64,000 nt of DNA from Rostrohypoxylon terebratum (taxonomy: Eukaryota; Ascomycota; Sordariomycetes; Xylariales; Hypoxylaceae): positions 62,001 to 126,000 of the forward strand of contig MU385923.1 in the NCBI GenBank assembly GCA_022497145.1, given 5' to 3'. The notes below the pieces were generated by a model. That model worked only from the letters and a program-made list of their open reading frames with translations, did no database searches and was not told the origin of the DNA. Shown here piece by piece: positions 32,576 through 43,985 of the stretch. Within the stretch, counting starts at the first letter, position 1, and the number at the start of each line of letters is the position of its first letter. The position numbers and the translations under genes were made by a program.

Positions 32576-34333
32576 CTATGCTGAGTCCTCAGTCCAGATC
32601 TCAATCTCGTCCACAACAAACTCAAGTGTCCAGTCTCCTCGGCTCGGATTTGCCTGATACGACATTCCTTTATTCTTCTTACCATCAACGCCTCCACTTA
32701 ATTTCGCATTAACAGCTCCTTCCCACTGCTGAATCCTCCCGCGCCGCAGCCCATCTCGCAAGACCAACGACACACCCCCTTTCCGGCCCCCAGCGCTACC
32801 AATAGCGCTAACACCCCCGAAAACAACGCCCTCGCCCCCCTCAGCATCCGCTACAACACCCCACCCCGGTTCGCCCGCAACGCCGCGAAAAACATCCTGC
32901 ACCGGCGAGAGCTGGAAAAGCTGACATGGCCGCAACCTCGGGTTACCAGGTTGAGTCTCAGACGGGTCCTGAATGCACCTCCCATCTTTCTTTGGCACCG
33001 GGCTAAATAAGCCAAAGACGCACGGTTTCTCCTGCTTCCCAGCGACGCCCGTGGCAGCGGTAACCCGGCCAGAGAACAGCACGATGGCTTCTTCTGGCTC
33101 CGGGACACTTTCCATAGCCCGAACAAGTCCCGCGGGGGTAGGGAAGTTGGGGGAGACGTAGCGGTCCGTCCGACGTAGATACCCAGTTTCTATATTCCCA
33201 TCAAGAAAAGAGATGAGCTGGCTTACGCGGGGCAGCGTGAGGATTGCGTCCCGTGGAAGGTTGCGTGGAGGGTCTGAGGGTCCAGAGATGTTGAGTGGGG
33301 CTTCTTCATCCATGAAGGTGACTGTGAGAAGTCTGTAAAGAGGCTCGACAATGTACGGTGCAACGGTCTCAAGGGCCTGCGCGAACGAGGGCCACGTTAT
33401 TAGGTCCGTTGTTCCTATGTCGCGATCTTGTGCGAAAGCAGCGCATAAAGAGTCTGCCGCATCGTTATATTGCGATAAGTCCACATTCTCGTTATCATTG
33501 GTGTTTTCGATCTCCATATGCAGTACCAGAAGCACTTTCACAAGGTCCTTGAATCGCTGTACCGGGATAGCAAGAGTGCATAGCTCAGGAAGCTGTTCCT
33601 CTGCCCTTATCTTCTTTGCGATGTCTCTGAAGGCATCCCGTGCGACGGGTGTTATCCATTTTGGTCGCTCCTCTTGCGTGGAGTACAACACATCCAACAA
33701 ATCGTGGTAGATCTCATCCCCATCGTCATCGTGATTCGCAACGCAGATATCAAGGTAACCATCCCACGAGACATCGAAGGCATGTCGAGCTGCAAGCGAA
33801 CGAGCACGATCCCGCACCCTATCTTGCGCAGCAAGTGGGACAGTACCAATAGCTAGGCTCTGGAATAAAAGGCGAAGGCGGTCCCACCTGGTGCGTATAC
33901 GAGAGAGATTGCTTTCCTCTATAATGCGCTTAGTACGATCCGGCAACATCCAGACCAGGGCCCGGTTTAGCTGGGCTAATGACAGCGTTCCGGATGGTTG
34001 TGGGCCGTGAGGGATGTATGGTAGCGCGCTCAGGTAGACGATGCTTTCATAAATGACTCGCCCAGCCTCTGTGGCACCAAGGCCTCGAGGAAGAGTGCCT
34101 TTGGTCTGAAGAAGAGAGATAAAGGCCGTTTCAGTGAGGGCATGGCCTTCACCAGAAGGTCCACTACTAGAAGCCGATGAGAATGTCGCTTCGATGGTAG
34201 TGCCTTCATCGGGGTCAATTGCGTTGTTGATTTCGATTGCATGGTTGATATGCGATAGAACGTGCTCTTTAGTCAACATACCCCGAGCAAACCAGTCAGC
34301 GACTGGGTTTGTCGTCCGATCTTCGTCCTCCAT
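32576..34333 (-). CDS. TLDc-like domain protein
   Basis: This is a single frame of 585 residues from ATG (MEDEDRTTNPVADWFARGML). The N-terminal 390 residues are helical, and EF-hand-like acidic stretches (ANHDDDGDEIYHD) are present without a clear loop consensus. From about residue 400 the pattern fits a TLDc fold: SGRVTAATGVAG, CVFGLFSPVP, LFQLSPVQDVFRG, GVVFGGV, SLVLRDGLRRG and the terminal block DWTLEFVVDEIEIWTE, where a final IE.W is typical. TLDc proteins include fungal Rtc5 and Oxr1, which bind and disassemble the vacuolar H+-ATPase. Assignment to a subfamily is not possible by eye. The C-terminal third is unusually GC-rich compared with its flanks. Confidence 0.6.
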   Translation of the reverse strand: MEDEDRTTNPVADWFARGMLTKEHVLSHINHAIEINNAIDPDEGTTIEATFSSASSSGPSGEGHALTETAFISLLQTKGTLPRGLGATEAGRVIYESIVYLSALPYIPHGPQPSGTLSLAQLNRALVWMLPDRTKRIIEESNLSRIRTRWDRLRLLFQSLAIGTVPLAAQDRVRDRARSLAARHAFDVSWDGYLDICVANHDDDGDEIYHDLLDVLYSTQEERPKWITPVARDAFRDIAKKIRAEEQLPELCTLAIPVQRFKDLVKVLLVLHMEIENTNDNENVDLSQYNDAADSLCAAFAQDRDIGTTDLITWPSFAQALETVAPYIVEPLYRLLTVTFMDEEAPLNISGPSDPPRNLPRDAILTLPRVSQLISFLDGNIETGYLRRTDRYVSPNFPTPAGLVRAMESVPEPEEAIVLFSGRVTAATGVAGKQEKPCVFGLFSPVPKKDGRCIQDPSETQPGNPRLRPCQLFQLSPVQDVFRGVAGEPGWGVVADAEGGEGVVFGGVSAIGSAGGRKGGVSLVLRDGLRRGRIQQWEGAVNAKLSGGVDGKKNKGMSYQANPSRGDWTLEFVVDEIEIWTEDSA

Positions 34334-34490
34334 AATGTTGTTTTAGTCGAGTGGAAAAGAAGAAGGATGCTGCTCTGACAGGACAGAAGTAAGACGGGCT
34401 TTTATCAAATATAAATTACTTAGGTAAGGAGTTACTTGTGCCAGAAACGTACCTAACTAAGAGGCAGGCACTTTGTTGTGGATGTAAATA

Positions 34491-34532
34491 CCTACCTAGT
34501 AGGTACCTAGGTCCTAGGTCCTAGGTAGGTAT
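34491..34532. repeat. ACCTAGGT-type palindrome cluster
   Basis: About 42 bp built from overlapping CCTAGG and TAGGTA units in both orientations (ACCTAGGTCCTAGGTCCTAG). It can fold into several alternative hairpins. Confidence 0.65.
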
Positions 34533-35199
34533 GTTGGATCCATGGTTTAGCGCATAGACTTCGTAGTCTATTTTAATTCTGCGCCCCCGTTCAACGATCG
34601 ACGTCATTGTTCTTTTCCGAAACATTTCCTATTTCGAAAAACCGTCTCACGTCATAATAATTTCGCACAATATCACCAATTCCAACGTATCCGAAAGCGT
34701 GAAACCAATGCGGACAGTCATGAGATTCCTACATTGTAACATGGCGTCAGATTCAATGCGCTAGGCGCTATAACATAGCTATCTCTTCTCATGTAATCGT
34801 ATCTTTCTACTAGGTAAAACACATATTTGTTACTGAAATTGGCAGTTCAGGGGTTATTAAGGATAACAGCGCCTTACATACTATCACCAGATATTATGCA
34901 ATTTCTTGCGCTGGATCTGACGCCACTCTGATTATTTCAATTCTGGCGTCATGTTGATGATCTTGGAGCTGACTCTCTTTATATGCTACGATGCAGGAAG
35001 TACCGAATATTCATGTAATGTGATCGACTTTATTCTAGCCCATTTGGTTGGAGATATCCTCAGTAGGCTGTTCCTATTCCTAAGTGAGAAATTCTAGATG
35101 TAGCCATCCTACCTAGATGGGCAAGGATTGTAAGTTACTCCAGCTTAGAGATGAGGTTGAAGCTGGTGAATACGTATTCGAGATGTTAATGAAAGGAAA

Positions 35200-35207
35200 T
35201 ATATAAA
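35200..35207 (+). promoter_or_regulatory. TATA box of the secreted-protein gene
   Basis: TATATAAA lies 116 bp upstream of the start codon, followed by a CT-rich leader. Confidence 0.5.
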
Positions 35208-35322
35208 CCAGACCGCTTCAACCTCAACCTCTGTTTTCTCAGTTCATTCCACAGCATCACCATCTGATTCGGACCTTAGCAACCTTTCATTCCCACCTGT
35301 CCATACTTCTATCTAAGTCACA

Positions 35323-35976
35323 ATGAGATTCACCTACTTCCTCTCTGCCTTTCTGGCCACACTCGCCATCGCAAGCCCTATCTCCAGCGGCGCCGATGTT
35401 GCTGAGGGTGCCGACTTGATCGCCCGTACGGGCAAGACTGGCACGCCCACCGACACACCCGAGAAGGTGGTGAAAACTCCAGAATTCGAAGCACTCGAGA
35501 AAGTCCACCCCAACCTACAGGATAAGCAATACTATTGGGTATATCAAAAGGACAAGCTCGGCGCCAAAATCCTGGACGGAGACACCGAGTCTCTCACTGA
35601 TCTAGAGAAACTGCAAAAGAACCTCGGTTTTGAGCACATTGGTGTGGTAGTTGGCCAGGTCGTTTACACCACGAAGACGTCGAAGAAGGAAGGCAAGACG
35701 ACCACCAAGAGTTTCAAAGCCTTCTACTACCACCTGACCAAGAACAAGGACAAGAATAATGCTGCTGTGGTACATTGGCCAGTTTGGGAGACCAAGAAGG
35801 TGGACTTCTCCAAGTCTTTCCTGGAGAACGGCGGCCAGACCAACTCAAAGGGAGCTGACAAGGCGAAGACCATTGCCAAGAATTATATTAGCTCCGACCC
35901 CAAGCACGTCACCTACAACGTCGATGATAACAACTGCAACACTTTCGCCCAAGCTGTTCGCGCAGCCTTTAGTTAG
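35323..35976 (+). CDS. Secreted protein with PPPDE/LRAT-like His and Cys motifs
   Basis: This is a single exon of 217 residues. A clear signal peptide (MRFTYFLSAFLATLAIASP) and a Lys-rich mature part with few Cys suggest secretion. Two blocks recall permuted papain-fold enzymes (DeSI/PPPDE, LRAT): FEHIGVVVG with His105, and a C-terminal DDNNCNTFAQAV with Cys205. PPPDE proteins use a similar H..GV strand and an NCN.F helix, with the His before the Cys in sequence as here. The segment between holds further His residues (137, 151). A protease, deconjugase or acyltransferase role is possible; a non-enzymatic effector is the alternative. The TATA box, strong leader and optimal codon use suggest high expression. 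Confidence 0.7.
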   Translation: MRFTYFLSAFLATLAIASPISSGADVAEGADLIARTGKTGTPTDTPEKVVKTPEFEALEKVHPNLQDKQYYWVYQKDKLGAKILDGDTESLTDLEKLQKNLGFEHIGVVVGQVVYTTKTSKKEGKTTTKSFKAFYYHLTKNKDKNNAAVVHWPVWETKKVDFSKSFLENGGQTNSKGADKAKTIAKNYISSDPKHVTYNVDDNNCNTFAQAVRAAFS

Positions 35977-36816
35977 AGCATAGGCTTCAGGGAATCTCTT
36001 GGAGACATCCATGGAAATAAAGTACGCTGGTGTTGGTACCTAGACATTGCGCTATAAAAAGCATCGCTATTATTGTATATATTTATTATATGCCTATGTA
36101 TATAGAAACGGGTTTGGGGATTAGACTTGATTAGGAGGTGGGCTGTGTTGAGACTTTGATAGTGCTGTCAGATATTTCTTTCATTTTTGGCATTGACTTG
36201 CCCCTTTATTCAATTTTATTTTACCGCGCCGTATTGCCGCTTCGACTGATACAAAAATACCCAATGCTGACATGCGGGACACCTACCCCCTTTCCGTATT
36301 TAACTGGCATAACCGGATAGCGGAAAGGGACCCCACACTACCGGAGACATCCCACGGTAACTTTTGGAGACCCACCCCGAAGGCCACACCCGAACAAAAA
36401 GGGGGCAACCGCGGTCTTCGAAGATCAGCGAGTTGAGTAGGTAAGCTTTGAATCTATGAATTATCCTTATACATGAAAACCACATAGAATTATATATGAA
36501 TTCGAACATACCGAAGAATATCTAGATCCTTAACTAGCCAGAGTAAAAGTCGCCGATATATCTCTCTGCGATATATCTCTCCGAGAAACGTGTCGCACCG
36601 CATAACCAGCTTATAATGGCCCGTACACAAGTTGCACTTAGGCTTCAACATAAAGCCCTCGTTAACTTCCTCTTAAAATCCCATGGCATTTTCTATCCCC
36701 ATACTGTCACAAAACCACGATTGAACTTTACCCCTAAAGAGCCACTTACCGAAATTCCATTTCTAACCCCCTAAATCGAACCCCTACTCAAATACACACA
36801 CACAAAAATACTCACC
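35977..36816. other. Intergenic
   Basis: No gene is supported. AT-rich next to the secreted-protein gene, then a CCCCTAA-rich pyrimidine leader with a (CA) run just before the flavoprotein start. Confidence 0.5.
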
Positions 36817-37966
36817 ATGCCCACACCACCAATAACAGACGTCCTCATCCTCGGCGCCGGCCCAGCAGGCCTCTCCTGCGCCGGCGCTCTCGCGCGGCAA
36901 CTGCACACCGCCATCGTCTTCTCCACCTCCACCTACCGCAACGCGCGCGCGACACACATGCACAACGTGATCGGGTACGAGCACGTGAGCCCCTCCTTGT
37001 ACCGAGAAAAAGCGCGGTCCGACATCCTGGCGCGGTACTCGGACACCGTCCAATTCCGGGATGTCGGGGTTGCGAAGGTAAGGAAGCTAGAGAGCGAGGA
37101 GGGCGACGACGGCGGGAGAACGAGATTTGAAGCGCAGGATGAAAACGGTGTGAAATACATAGGGCGGAAAGTCGTGCTGGCGACGGGGGTACGGGACGTG
37201 ATGCCTGAGAAGCCGGAGGGGTATAGGGATTTATGGGGTTATGGGATGTAAGTGTTCCCCCCTTTCTTCTCCTTTTCACAATTTTTAATTTCGAAAATTG
37301 GAATTGGGAGTGCTAACGCAAACACACTAGTTTCCACTGCCTCTTCTGCCACGGCTTCGAAGAGCGTGGAGCTCCCTCAGCAGGCGTTCTAGCAATGGGC
37401 CCCCTACTAGGAAGCGGAGGCGAAAACGGAACTCCCCTCATGGCCCCCGTAATCGCCCGGATGGCAGCGAGACTCGCAGATCATGTCACAGTATACACGG
37501 ACGGAAATGCGGACTTCGGGTCGCGGATCCGCACAGCGCTCAAAAGCAGCAAAAAATTCGACATCGAAAACCGCCGTGTTATGCGCCTAGCCAAAGATCC
37601 CGACGTCGAGGGCAACGCGGGCGTACTTGTAACCCTGGAAGATGGGACAGTGAATAAGGAGGGTTTTTTAGTGAGTTTTAAGGCATTGGCCGCCTGCACA
37701 CTTTTGCTTATTGCTAACGTTACTAGGCCCACGCCCCAGCCACTGAGGTCAGCGGTCCTTTCGCCTCGGATCTCGGAGTCGCTCTAGCACCTCAGGGGCA
37801 CATAGATGCACAGCCGCCGTTCTACGCAACGAACGTACCTGGAGTCTTCGCTGCAGGCGATTGTGCGACAATGATGAAGGCTGTCGCTATGGCTGCTATG
37901 ATGGGGAGCAGCGTGGCAGCAGGGCTAGCACACGTACTACAAGCCGAGGACGACGTAGAAGAGTAA
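36817..37966 (+). CDS. Thioredoxin-reductase-like FAD disulfide oxidoreductase (GliT type)
   Basis: There are three exons, 36817-37247, 37331-37670 and 37727-37966, giving 336 residues. The N-terminal FAD fold begins DVLILGAGPAGLSCAGALAR. The splice after GYGM restores the redox motif C-L-F-C (HCLFCHGFEERG). The distal FAD motif is VFAAGDCATMMKAVAMAAMM near the C-terminus. The canonical second dinucleotide fold is reduced, as in GliT/HlmI-type oxidases, which form disulfides in dithiol natural products with O2 instead of using NADPH. No biosynthetic cluster surrounds the gene, so its substrate is open; a general fungal thioredoxin-reductase-like role is possible. Confidence 0.88.
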
Positions 37967-38449
37967 AACGACCCTGTATGTATGGAGAAGCGTCGTATCG
38001 TGCGTTAAAAGAGAGGGAGCAATAGAGATTTTATCCACTGTTCGTCAGCTTAGACTTATAGATAACATAGAACACAAAATGTCGATAATGAATACCTAGT
38101 AATGTCACAACTGATTTAGATATGCAGAGTAATTTGGAAGTCCCAATGCAGTCGATCCAATATGTATAAAACCATCCCCTGCACCAGCAAATGCCATGCT
38201 GGCTGTCATAACCCATTTATTATCTCTTTTCAGGTCATCCTCAACATCCATGCTAGAGAATGGAATATGTACATCAAAAAAATTGTGGTATTCGCAGACC
38301 ACTTTTTCTATAAAAAAAAGCGTTGGCTTCCAACTACAAGTTCATAGTATCCTTAACAGTAGACTGATACTACTGCGAGGGCTGTTTACCTAGATTAGTA
38401 GATCGCACAACCAGGGCTACATTGAAAATGAGCAGGTGTTGAATCGTGC
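37967..38449. other. Convergent intergenic spacer
   Basis: AT-rich, 483 bp, between the 3' ends of the flavoprotein and RNA-binding genes. Short frames on both strands show no motif. Confidence 0.5.
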
Positions 38450-41047
38450 CTAATCCCAACCTTGGCCTGATTCATAGTCCATGTCATGCTGATCGTGCGC
38501 ATTGGAATTGTCGACTTCGCCTTCTTCTAACACCGCATTTGGGCCGTTATCCTCGGTAGTAGTTTTGTCTTGGGTTTGCTCATCATCCGCATTGGTGGTC
38601 ATGGGGACGTCACCGTCGGTGGTTGCCTTGGTCTCGGGTTGGGGGGCAGACGTAGCCCATGCGATCTCGACCTTGTCGTCAAGTCCCGGAATAACGTTAT
38701 TTGCCGACACTCCAAACATGAACTGTTCCGCCGTTTTGCGATCTTTGAAGGTAATGTGTGTTGACTTGGGGTCCGTGTGGATTTCCTTAAACTCGCCAAT
38801 GCCCTAGAAATGGTTAGCTACAGCCGAAGAGATATGAATCATAACACCCACAAAAAGATATTGTCGCAGAGCTTCATCCTTCTCCGGATCAGTAAAATCC
38901 ACTCCAGACAGTACGATTATCTTAGGTCGATTATCCAAGGAATATACGGCATACGCTGCGTGTCTGGCTTCGATGCCACCTCTGCCTTGAAAGCTATGTC
39001 CGCCTCGGTAGGCTCCTGGGTAGTAACGTCCACGTCCACGGTAGCCTCGGCTTCCTCTGCCACGTCCTCTGGTACTCCAAGAAGGGGACTCGTCTTTAAC
39101 GGCATCCGGATCAATACCTAACACGTTAGCTTCTTCTTCTAGCGCAGCCAGTTGAGCACGAAGAGCTTCCGTCTGAGAAACTGGTTTTTTGGGACCATCA
39201 GCTGTCTCTGAAGGTGAATCGCTTCTTTTGTTGGTTAGCTTAGCTTGAAGTTTACGCTTCTCCTCAAGTTGCCGCGCACGAAGCTCTTTCTGGCGTTCCT
39301 CCAACTCTTGGCGCTGGCGCTCTAGCTCTTCTCGCTTCTTCGTCTTTTCCTCGTGGGCTTTTTGGGCTTCCTCTTGTTTGCGGAGAAATTCGTCCATGTC
39401 AAACGGCTCGGCCTCGGGAGTCTCGTCATCAACAGATCCATCACCGTTAGTGCCTGGTTCAGGTTTGATCTTCCTGGTTTTCCCATTTGCCGGAGTTGAT
39501 CCACCTTCGGTCTCATCTTTGTACCAGAATACTTTGACAAAACGATTGTCGAAGATAACCTTTGGAGAACTCCAAGCTGCATGGGCGGCATGCCAAGTAT
39601 CGAATTTAACGATAGCCACCAGATCAGGCGCTTGCATAGAAACATCCAAGATAGTTCCGAATTGGGAAAAGTACTCTCGGATCTTTTCATCAGTGAAGTA
39701 TTCAGGGGGGATATTCTGGACTACGATAGCCGTCTTCGATTTGTCCTGGACGGGGCCAACGACGGTAAAAGGCAGCTTCCCCTTCACACGTCTTGACCCC
39801 TTGTTTGGATCTCGACGGTTGTTCGTGGGTGGAAATTGAGGTAAACTAGACGGTGATTTGTGTAGAAGATTTTGGTGAATGTTCGGCAAGGGCATCGTAA
39901 AGATAGCATTGCTCGGGTCGTATTCTATCCCATAGTTAGCACATATGCTAATGAGCCGCATATCGACGTCAGAAGATTTTACTCACCATCACCGGTTGGT
40001 GGTCCAAGCGGAGGTAATGGTAATGGACCAGCACCATGTTCAAATTTACATTTATTGCCTCTAGAACAGTAGCCTTTGGTATCATAATCTCTACATCTCT
40101 TTCTTCGTCGCGGTGTGGGAATGGTCCCAGAATAGACGGGCTTTGGCAAATTGTCTTCTGGTGGAAATGTGAAACCTAATTGGTTGAGTATGTCCGGGGC
40201 CATCTGCGACATATGATGGTCATGCTGGGATTGGAATTGCGAAAGTCGAGGTAGAGGAGGAGGCAATCCAGGCCGACCGGGGTTGGGAGATGGCTGAAAA
40301 GCATTGGGGAAGGCATGTTGATCGATAGGTCCGAATGGGTTCTCGAGTTGTCCGCGATGTGAGAAAGAAGGCTCTCTTCGAGGTTGCTTGTATGGGTTAG
40401 GATAGGAACCTTGACCATTTAAGATAATATCCACGTTATCATCACGGTCATTAAACGATCGCTTCTTCGAGGCGGTTAGAGGATATGTTGGCGTCGCCAG
40501 GTTTGGCAATGATGGGGGATATGGAATTTGGGCCGCCGAGGGAGGTAGGGGTCGGGCAAGCGTAGAGGCTGAAGGCCGAGGAGGGAGAGCAATATGGGAC
40601 GAAGGCGCAGGAGCCGCAGGAGCTCCAGGAAGATAGGAACGATATTTGATCGCCTGAAAGACGTCGTCGGTAAATGCGGCAGCATCTATGTGTTTATAAG
40701 TAAAAAGCACGTTTGTTGCTATTTATTTACTTATGTATGGGGGTGTTTCGTACCCTCTCTTAGAAAATCGGGAATCTCGTCCTCGAATATCTTGCGAATG
40801 GATCCAACATCACCATCATGCCTCAGCAGAGCTAAGACATAATCTGCAAGTACGTCCGCATCCGCGTCAGAACTGTAAGTGGGAGGAGCAAACAATGGTT
40901 AGCAAATTTCAACAACAGAGCGAACATAAATATGAAGGTATAGTTTTTCATATAATTGTTCACATTTTAGATATTAACTTACGTATTTGCTAGGCGACCA
41001 ATAATCCATTGTCGGAGGAGAGGCGCGTCTCTCTCGGGAAACAACAT
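38450..41047 (-). CDS. RBM26/27-like RNA-binding protein (PWI, CCCH zinc finger, RRM)
   Basis: There are five exons, 41047-40983, 40872-40754, 40685-39987, 39924-38852 and 38803-38450, giving 769 residues with consistent phases. Exons 1-2 encode a PWI-like helical domain (PLLRQWIIGRLANTSDADAD, DYVLALL, IFEDEIPDFLRE). Exon 3 is a Pro-rich disordered region ending in a CCCH finger (C-x8-C-x5-C-x3-H: CRDYDTKGYCSRGNKCKFEH). Exon 4 holds an RRM (TAIVVQNIPPEYF, VAIVKFDTWHAAHAAW), a long charged coiled coil and an RGG-type patch (RGRGRGSRGYRGRG). Exon 5 adds a second RRM-like half (THITFKDRKTAEQF) and an acidic tail. Human RBM26/27 and fission yeast Rmn1 act with the MTREC/PAXT complexes in nuclear RNA decay, and that role is the likely one here. 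Confidence 0.85.
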
Positions 41048-42118
41048 TGTCAATTGAGAGACGTGTTGTTGAATCAAGGCATTGGCGTATCGCGTGAGCA
41101 ACAAAGAATGACTTTTGAAAGAGAGAAAAGATACAAGTAAGGTTTTACGCGTCAAAGTTGTGGAGGAAAAGGAAAAAAAGGACCTCGAGCTACTAAGTAC
41201 CTATGCTCTTGGTTGCAGCTGCAATTTGTTCGCAAAATGCAGCTGCCTTGCCGTTTTGTTTCTTTGGGCTGTTAAGCTTTGGTTAAGCTCTAACCTAGGA
41301 AAATACTAGGTACAAGGCTGACAACTTTTGTTCTAGAAAAAAAAGCCCCCCTGTAGATGCTATCCGTGGTGCTCGTGAGTGCTGGAAAAGGTACCTAGAT
41401 CCGATAGGTCGCGGCTCTTGTCCCTTGAACGGTCCGAGCTTTATCAGCTAAGTGGGGGCAAGTTAAAAACTTTACGATTCACTTTCGCGGCCATCCGATC
41501 TATTCATCGCAACGAAGACCGAAGACAATCAACAATGAATCTCAACTTTGTATGACGGATTGAACCGATTCAGTCTAACAACATCAGTTACATTTATACA
41601 TAATATAAATGCGATAATGATGATGCATCTGGATATGACGAAGCGGTGAGACCCGCAGCGTTTTCCGCTTCCCGTTTGAACCAGTTATCAGGTACCCAAG
41701 CTTACCTACCTACCTAGTACCTACCTAGGAACCTTTCCATCGGAAATCCGGGGGATAAGAGAGCTACATACCAGATAGAGAGCCTGTTATCAAGAGGAAC
41801 CCACTTCCAAGTTTGACGTTTTAACGCTTATACCTAGTAATCGTCTTCACATGTCTCTATATCGAAATCTAATTGATCCCCAAGTGTTTACCTAGTATGT
41901 TCTAAAAATCCATCAGAGGTATTATAAAAGCAACCTTGGAAGTCATTAGGCTTCCCTGCAAACCACCGTTTGCACCCAACTCGTTTGCCAGGGATAACTT
42001 ATAAGTGCGTAACTTATCCCAAAAAGTTATCAGGCTCTAAATCTCATCTCACAACTAGATACCACCGCAATATTCAAGTGAGCGAAAGAAGAAGAAAGGA
42101 GAAAGATAAAAAAAAGCC
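41048..42118. other. Divergent intergenic region
   Basis: No gene is supported between the RNA-binding gene and histidinol-phosphatase. It has a TACCTACCTAGTACCTACC cluster at 41702-41730. Confidence 0.5.
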
Positions 42119-43164
42119 ATGGCTTTCACAATGCACTCCCACTCGGGCCAATTCTGCCCAGGCCACGCCAAAGACCAGCTCGAAGACATAATCAAGCACG
42201 CCATCAGTCTCGGGTACACGACCATGGGTCTCACAGAGCACATGCCGCGAGACAGCCTCGAGGACCTGTACCCCGAAGAAGTATGCAGCTCCCCCTCCCC
42301 CACTAATCCAACCCATCCCATCCCATCCCATCCCATCCCAAACCCCCATCCCCTAACCCTAACCCTAACCCCTATCCATAAACTCACACCCCCCAGCTCG
42401 ACGACCCCGAAACCTCCCTCGCGGCCCTATTCCCCCGTCACGACGCCTACCTGCACGAAGCGCAGCGCCTCCAAACCCTCTACGCCCCGCAAATCCACAT
42501 CCTAATCGGTTTCGAAGGCGAGTGGCTGCGCCCCAGCTACCGCGCCCTAATCAGCACGCTCTCCGCCCACCCTCGCGTAGACTACTTCATCGGCTCGCTG
42601 CACCACATCAACAGCATCCCGATCGACTACGACGCGACCTACTACGCGCGCGCCGTCGCCTCCGCGGGCGGCACCGAGCGCGACGCCTACGCGCGGTACT
42701 ACGACCAGCAGCACGAGATGCTGCAGGCGCTACGCCCGCGCGTCGTCGGCCACTTCGACCTCGTGCGTCTGCTCTCCTCGGACCCCGACCGCGCCGTGCG
42801 CGCCGACTGGCCCGACGTCTGGGCCCGCGTGGCGCGGAACCTGGCTTACGTGGCGAGCTACGGCGGCTGGTTGGAGTGCAACAGCAGCGCCCTGCGCAAG
42901 GGGCTGCCCGAGCCGTACCCGAGCCGCGAGATCGCGGAGGAGTGGTTGCGGCTTGGCGGCAAGTTCACGCTGTCCGATGATAGCCACGGCATCGCCCAGG
43001 TCGGCACGAATTACGGCCGTGCGCTAGATTACCTGAAGAGTTTGGGTGTGGAGAGCTTGTGGACGCTGAGACGGGAAGCGTCGGCGGAGGAGGGCGAAAA
43101 GGCAAGGTTGGTTGAGGTAGAGGCTCCGCTTGAGGGTGTGAAGGCCGTCGTTAGCAAGTGGTAA
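42119..43164 (+). CDS. HIS2: Histidinol-phosphatase, PHP family (HIS2-like)
   Basis: There are two exons, 42119-42280 and 42397-43164, giving 309 residues. PHP metal-binding motifs are in place: MHSHSGQFCPGHAKD at the start (H-x-H), TEHMPR, a Glu in IGFEGEW, SLHHI, GHFDLVR and DDSHG near the C-terminus. The enzyme removes phosphate from L-histidinol phosphate, the penultimate stretch of histidine synthesis, and uses three metal ions. An alternative ATG lies at 42131 (the Met of MHSHS). Exon 2 is very GC-rich, in contrast with the AT-rich flanks. The 116-nt intron carries two tandem repeats, one of them telomeric. Confidence 0.92.
42312..42340 (+). repeat. Tandem CCATC repeat in the HIS2 intron
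   Basis: About six copies of the 5-bp unit CCATC lie within the intron, just upstream of the telomere-type repeat. Confidence 0.8.
42350..42373 (+). repeat. Telomere repeat (CCCTAA) in the HIS2 intron
   Basis: CCCCTAACCCTAACCCTAAC is three exact copies of the C-strand telomere unit plus flanking C residues, all inside the intron and upstream of the acceptor at 42395-42396. Confidence 0.9.
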
Positions 43165-43985
43165 TTTTACGGTGGGATTGATAGGTATGAAAGGGGTTCT
43201 TTCGTTTGATAGATAAGTTCTTAAGACTTAGGTATATCTCAAAATAGGGTGAAAAAAGGCGGCGGGACGGCAGGTAAAGAAAGGGTAGCGAAAAGGTGAA
43301 TTTAGATGATAACATTCGAATTGTCTCTTGTGGTTTATAGGTACCGAAAAGGAAGTGAAAAATAGAAATCACACAATAACTATGAGACTAGATATCAAAT
43401 GAAATGAATGCACAGAGTATACGCTGCGATTCTTATTATTTAGTAAGTTGAACTAGCATACTATGGTACCCTAGAAGGTATCGTCCTATCGCGCTCTAGC
43501 AACACTGGTTGAGCTGCAAAGAAGTCGCTTCTGTAGTGTTAAATGGCCTCTCGCCATGCATCCCCTAGCCGCAAAACACCTATTCCTCAACCCGACAGCC
43601 CGACCGACTGAAAATCCTTCCAGAAGTCAACTCCACTCCCTCTTCACGGGAGAAATAGCAATGTAAAAACTGATAAATGGGGAAAATGCAACCGCAAATG
43701 TGTCTCCGTGAAATGTAACCGTATGCATGCTTGTTGGGGTATCTTTTGGCCGAAATCTCATCTCTCTAATCTTCCCGCCCCTGTTAAACGAGAAATATTG
43801 TGTTGGTACATGTGTGTTTTTCTCCGTTGTGACGCCGTGCTCTGCTATGTTTTCCTCGAATCAAATAAAATAGCAAATAAAAAGAAATTAGGTCATGAGT
43901 CGTCATTTATCATTTAAAAAAGGTGTCTCCTTGGACACGACGTTTTCTTGTGTCCTTCCGCGGAGGTGATCCAAGATCCGGAGGG
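43165..43985. other. Convergent intergenic spacer
   Basis: AT-rich, 821 bp, no supported gene. Confidence 0.5.

Larger units (their letters stand above)
34334..35322. other. Intergenic with ACCTAGGT palindromes
   Basis: No gene is supported. It includes a dense TACCTAGGT cluster at 34491-34532 and the promoter of the secreted-protein gene. Confidence 0.5.

Noticed and set aside
42522..42980. 152-codon arginine-rich frame
   Set aside because: It is an out-of-frame shadow of the GC-rich second exon of histidinol-phosphatase.
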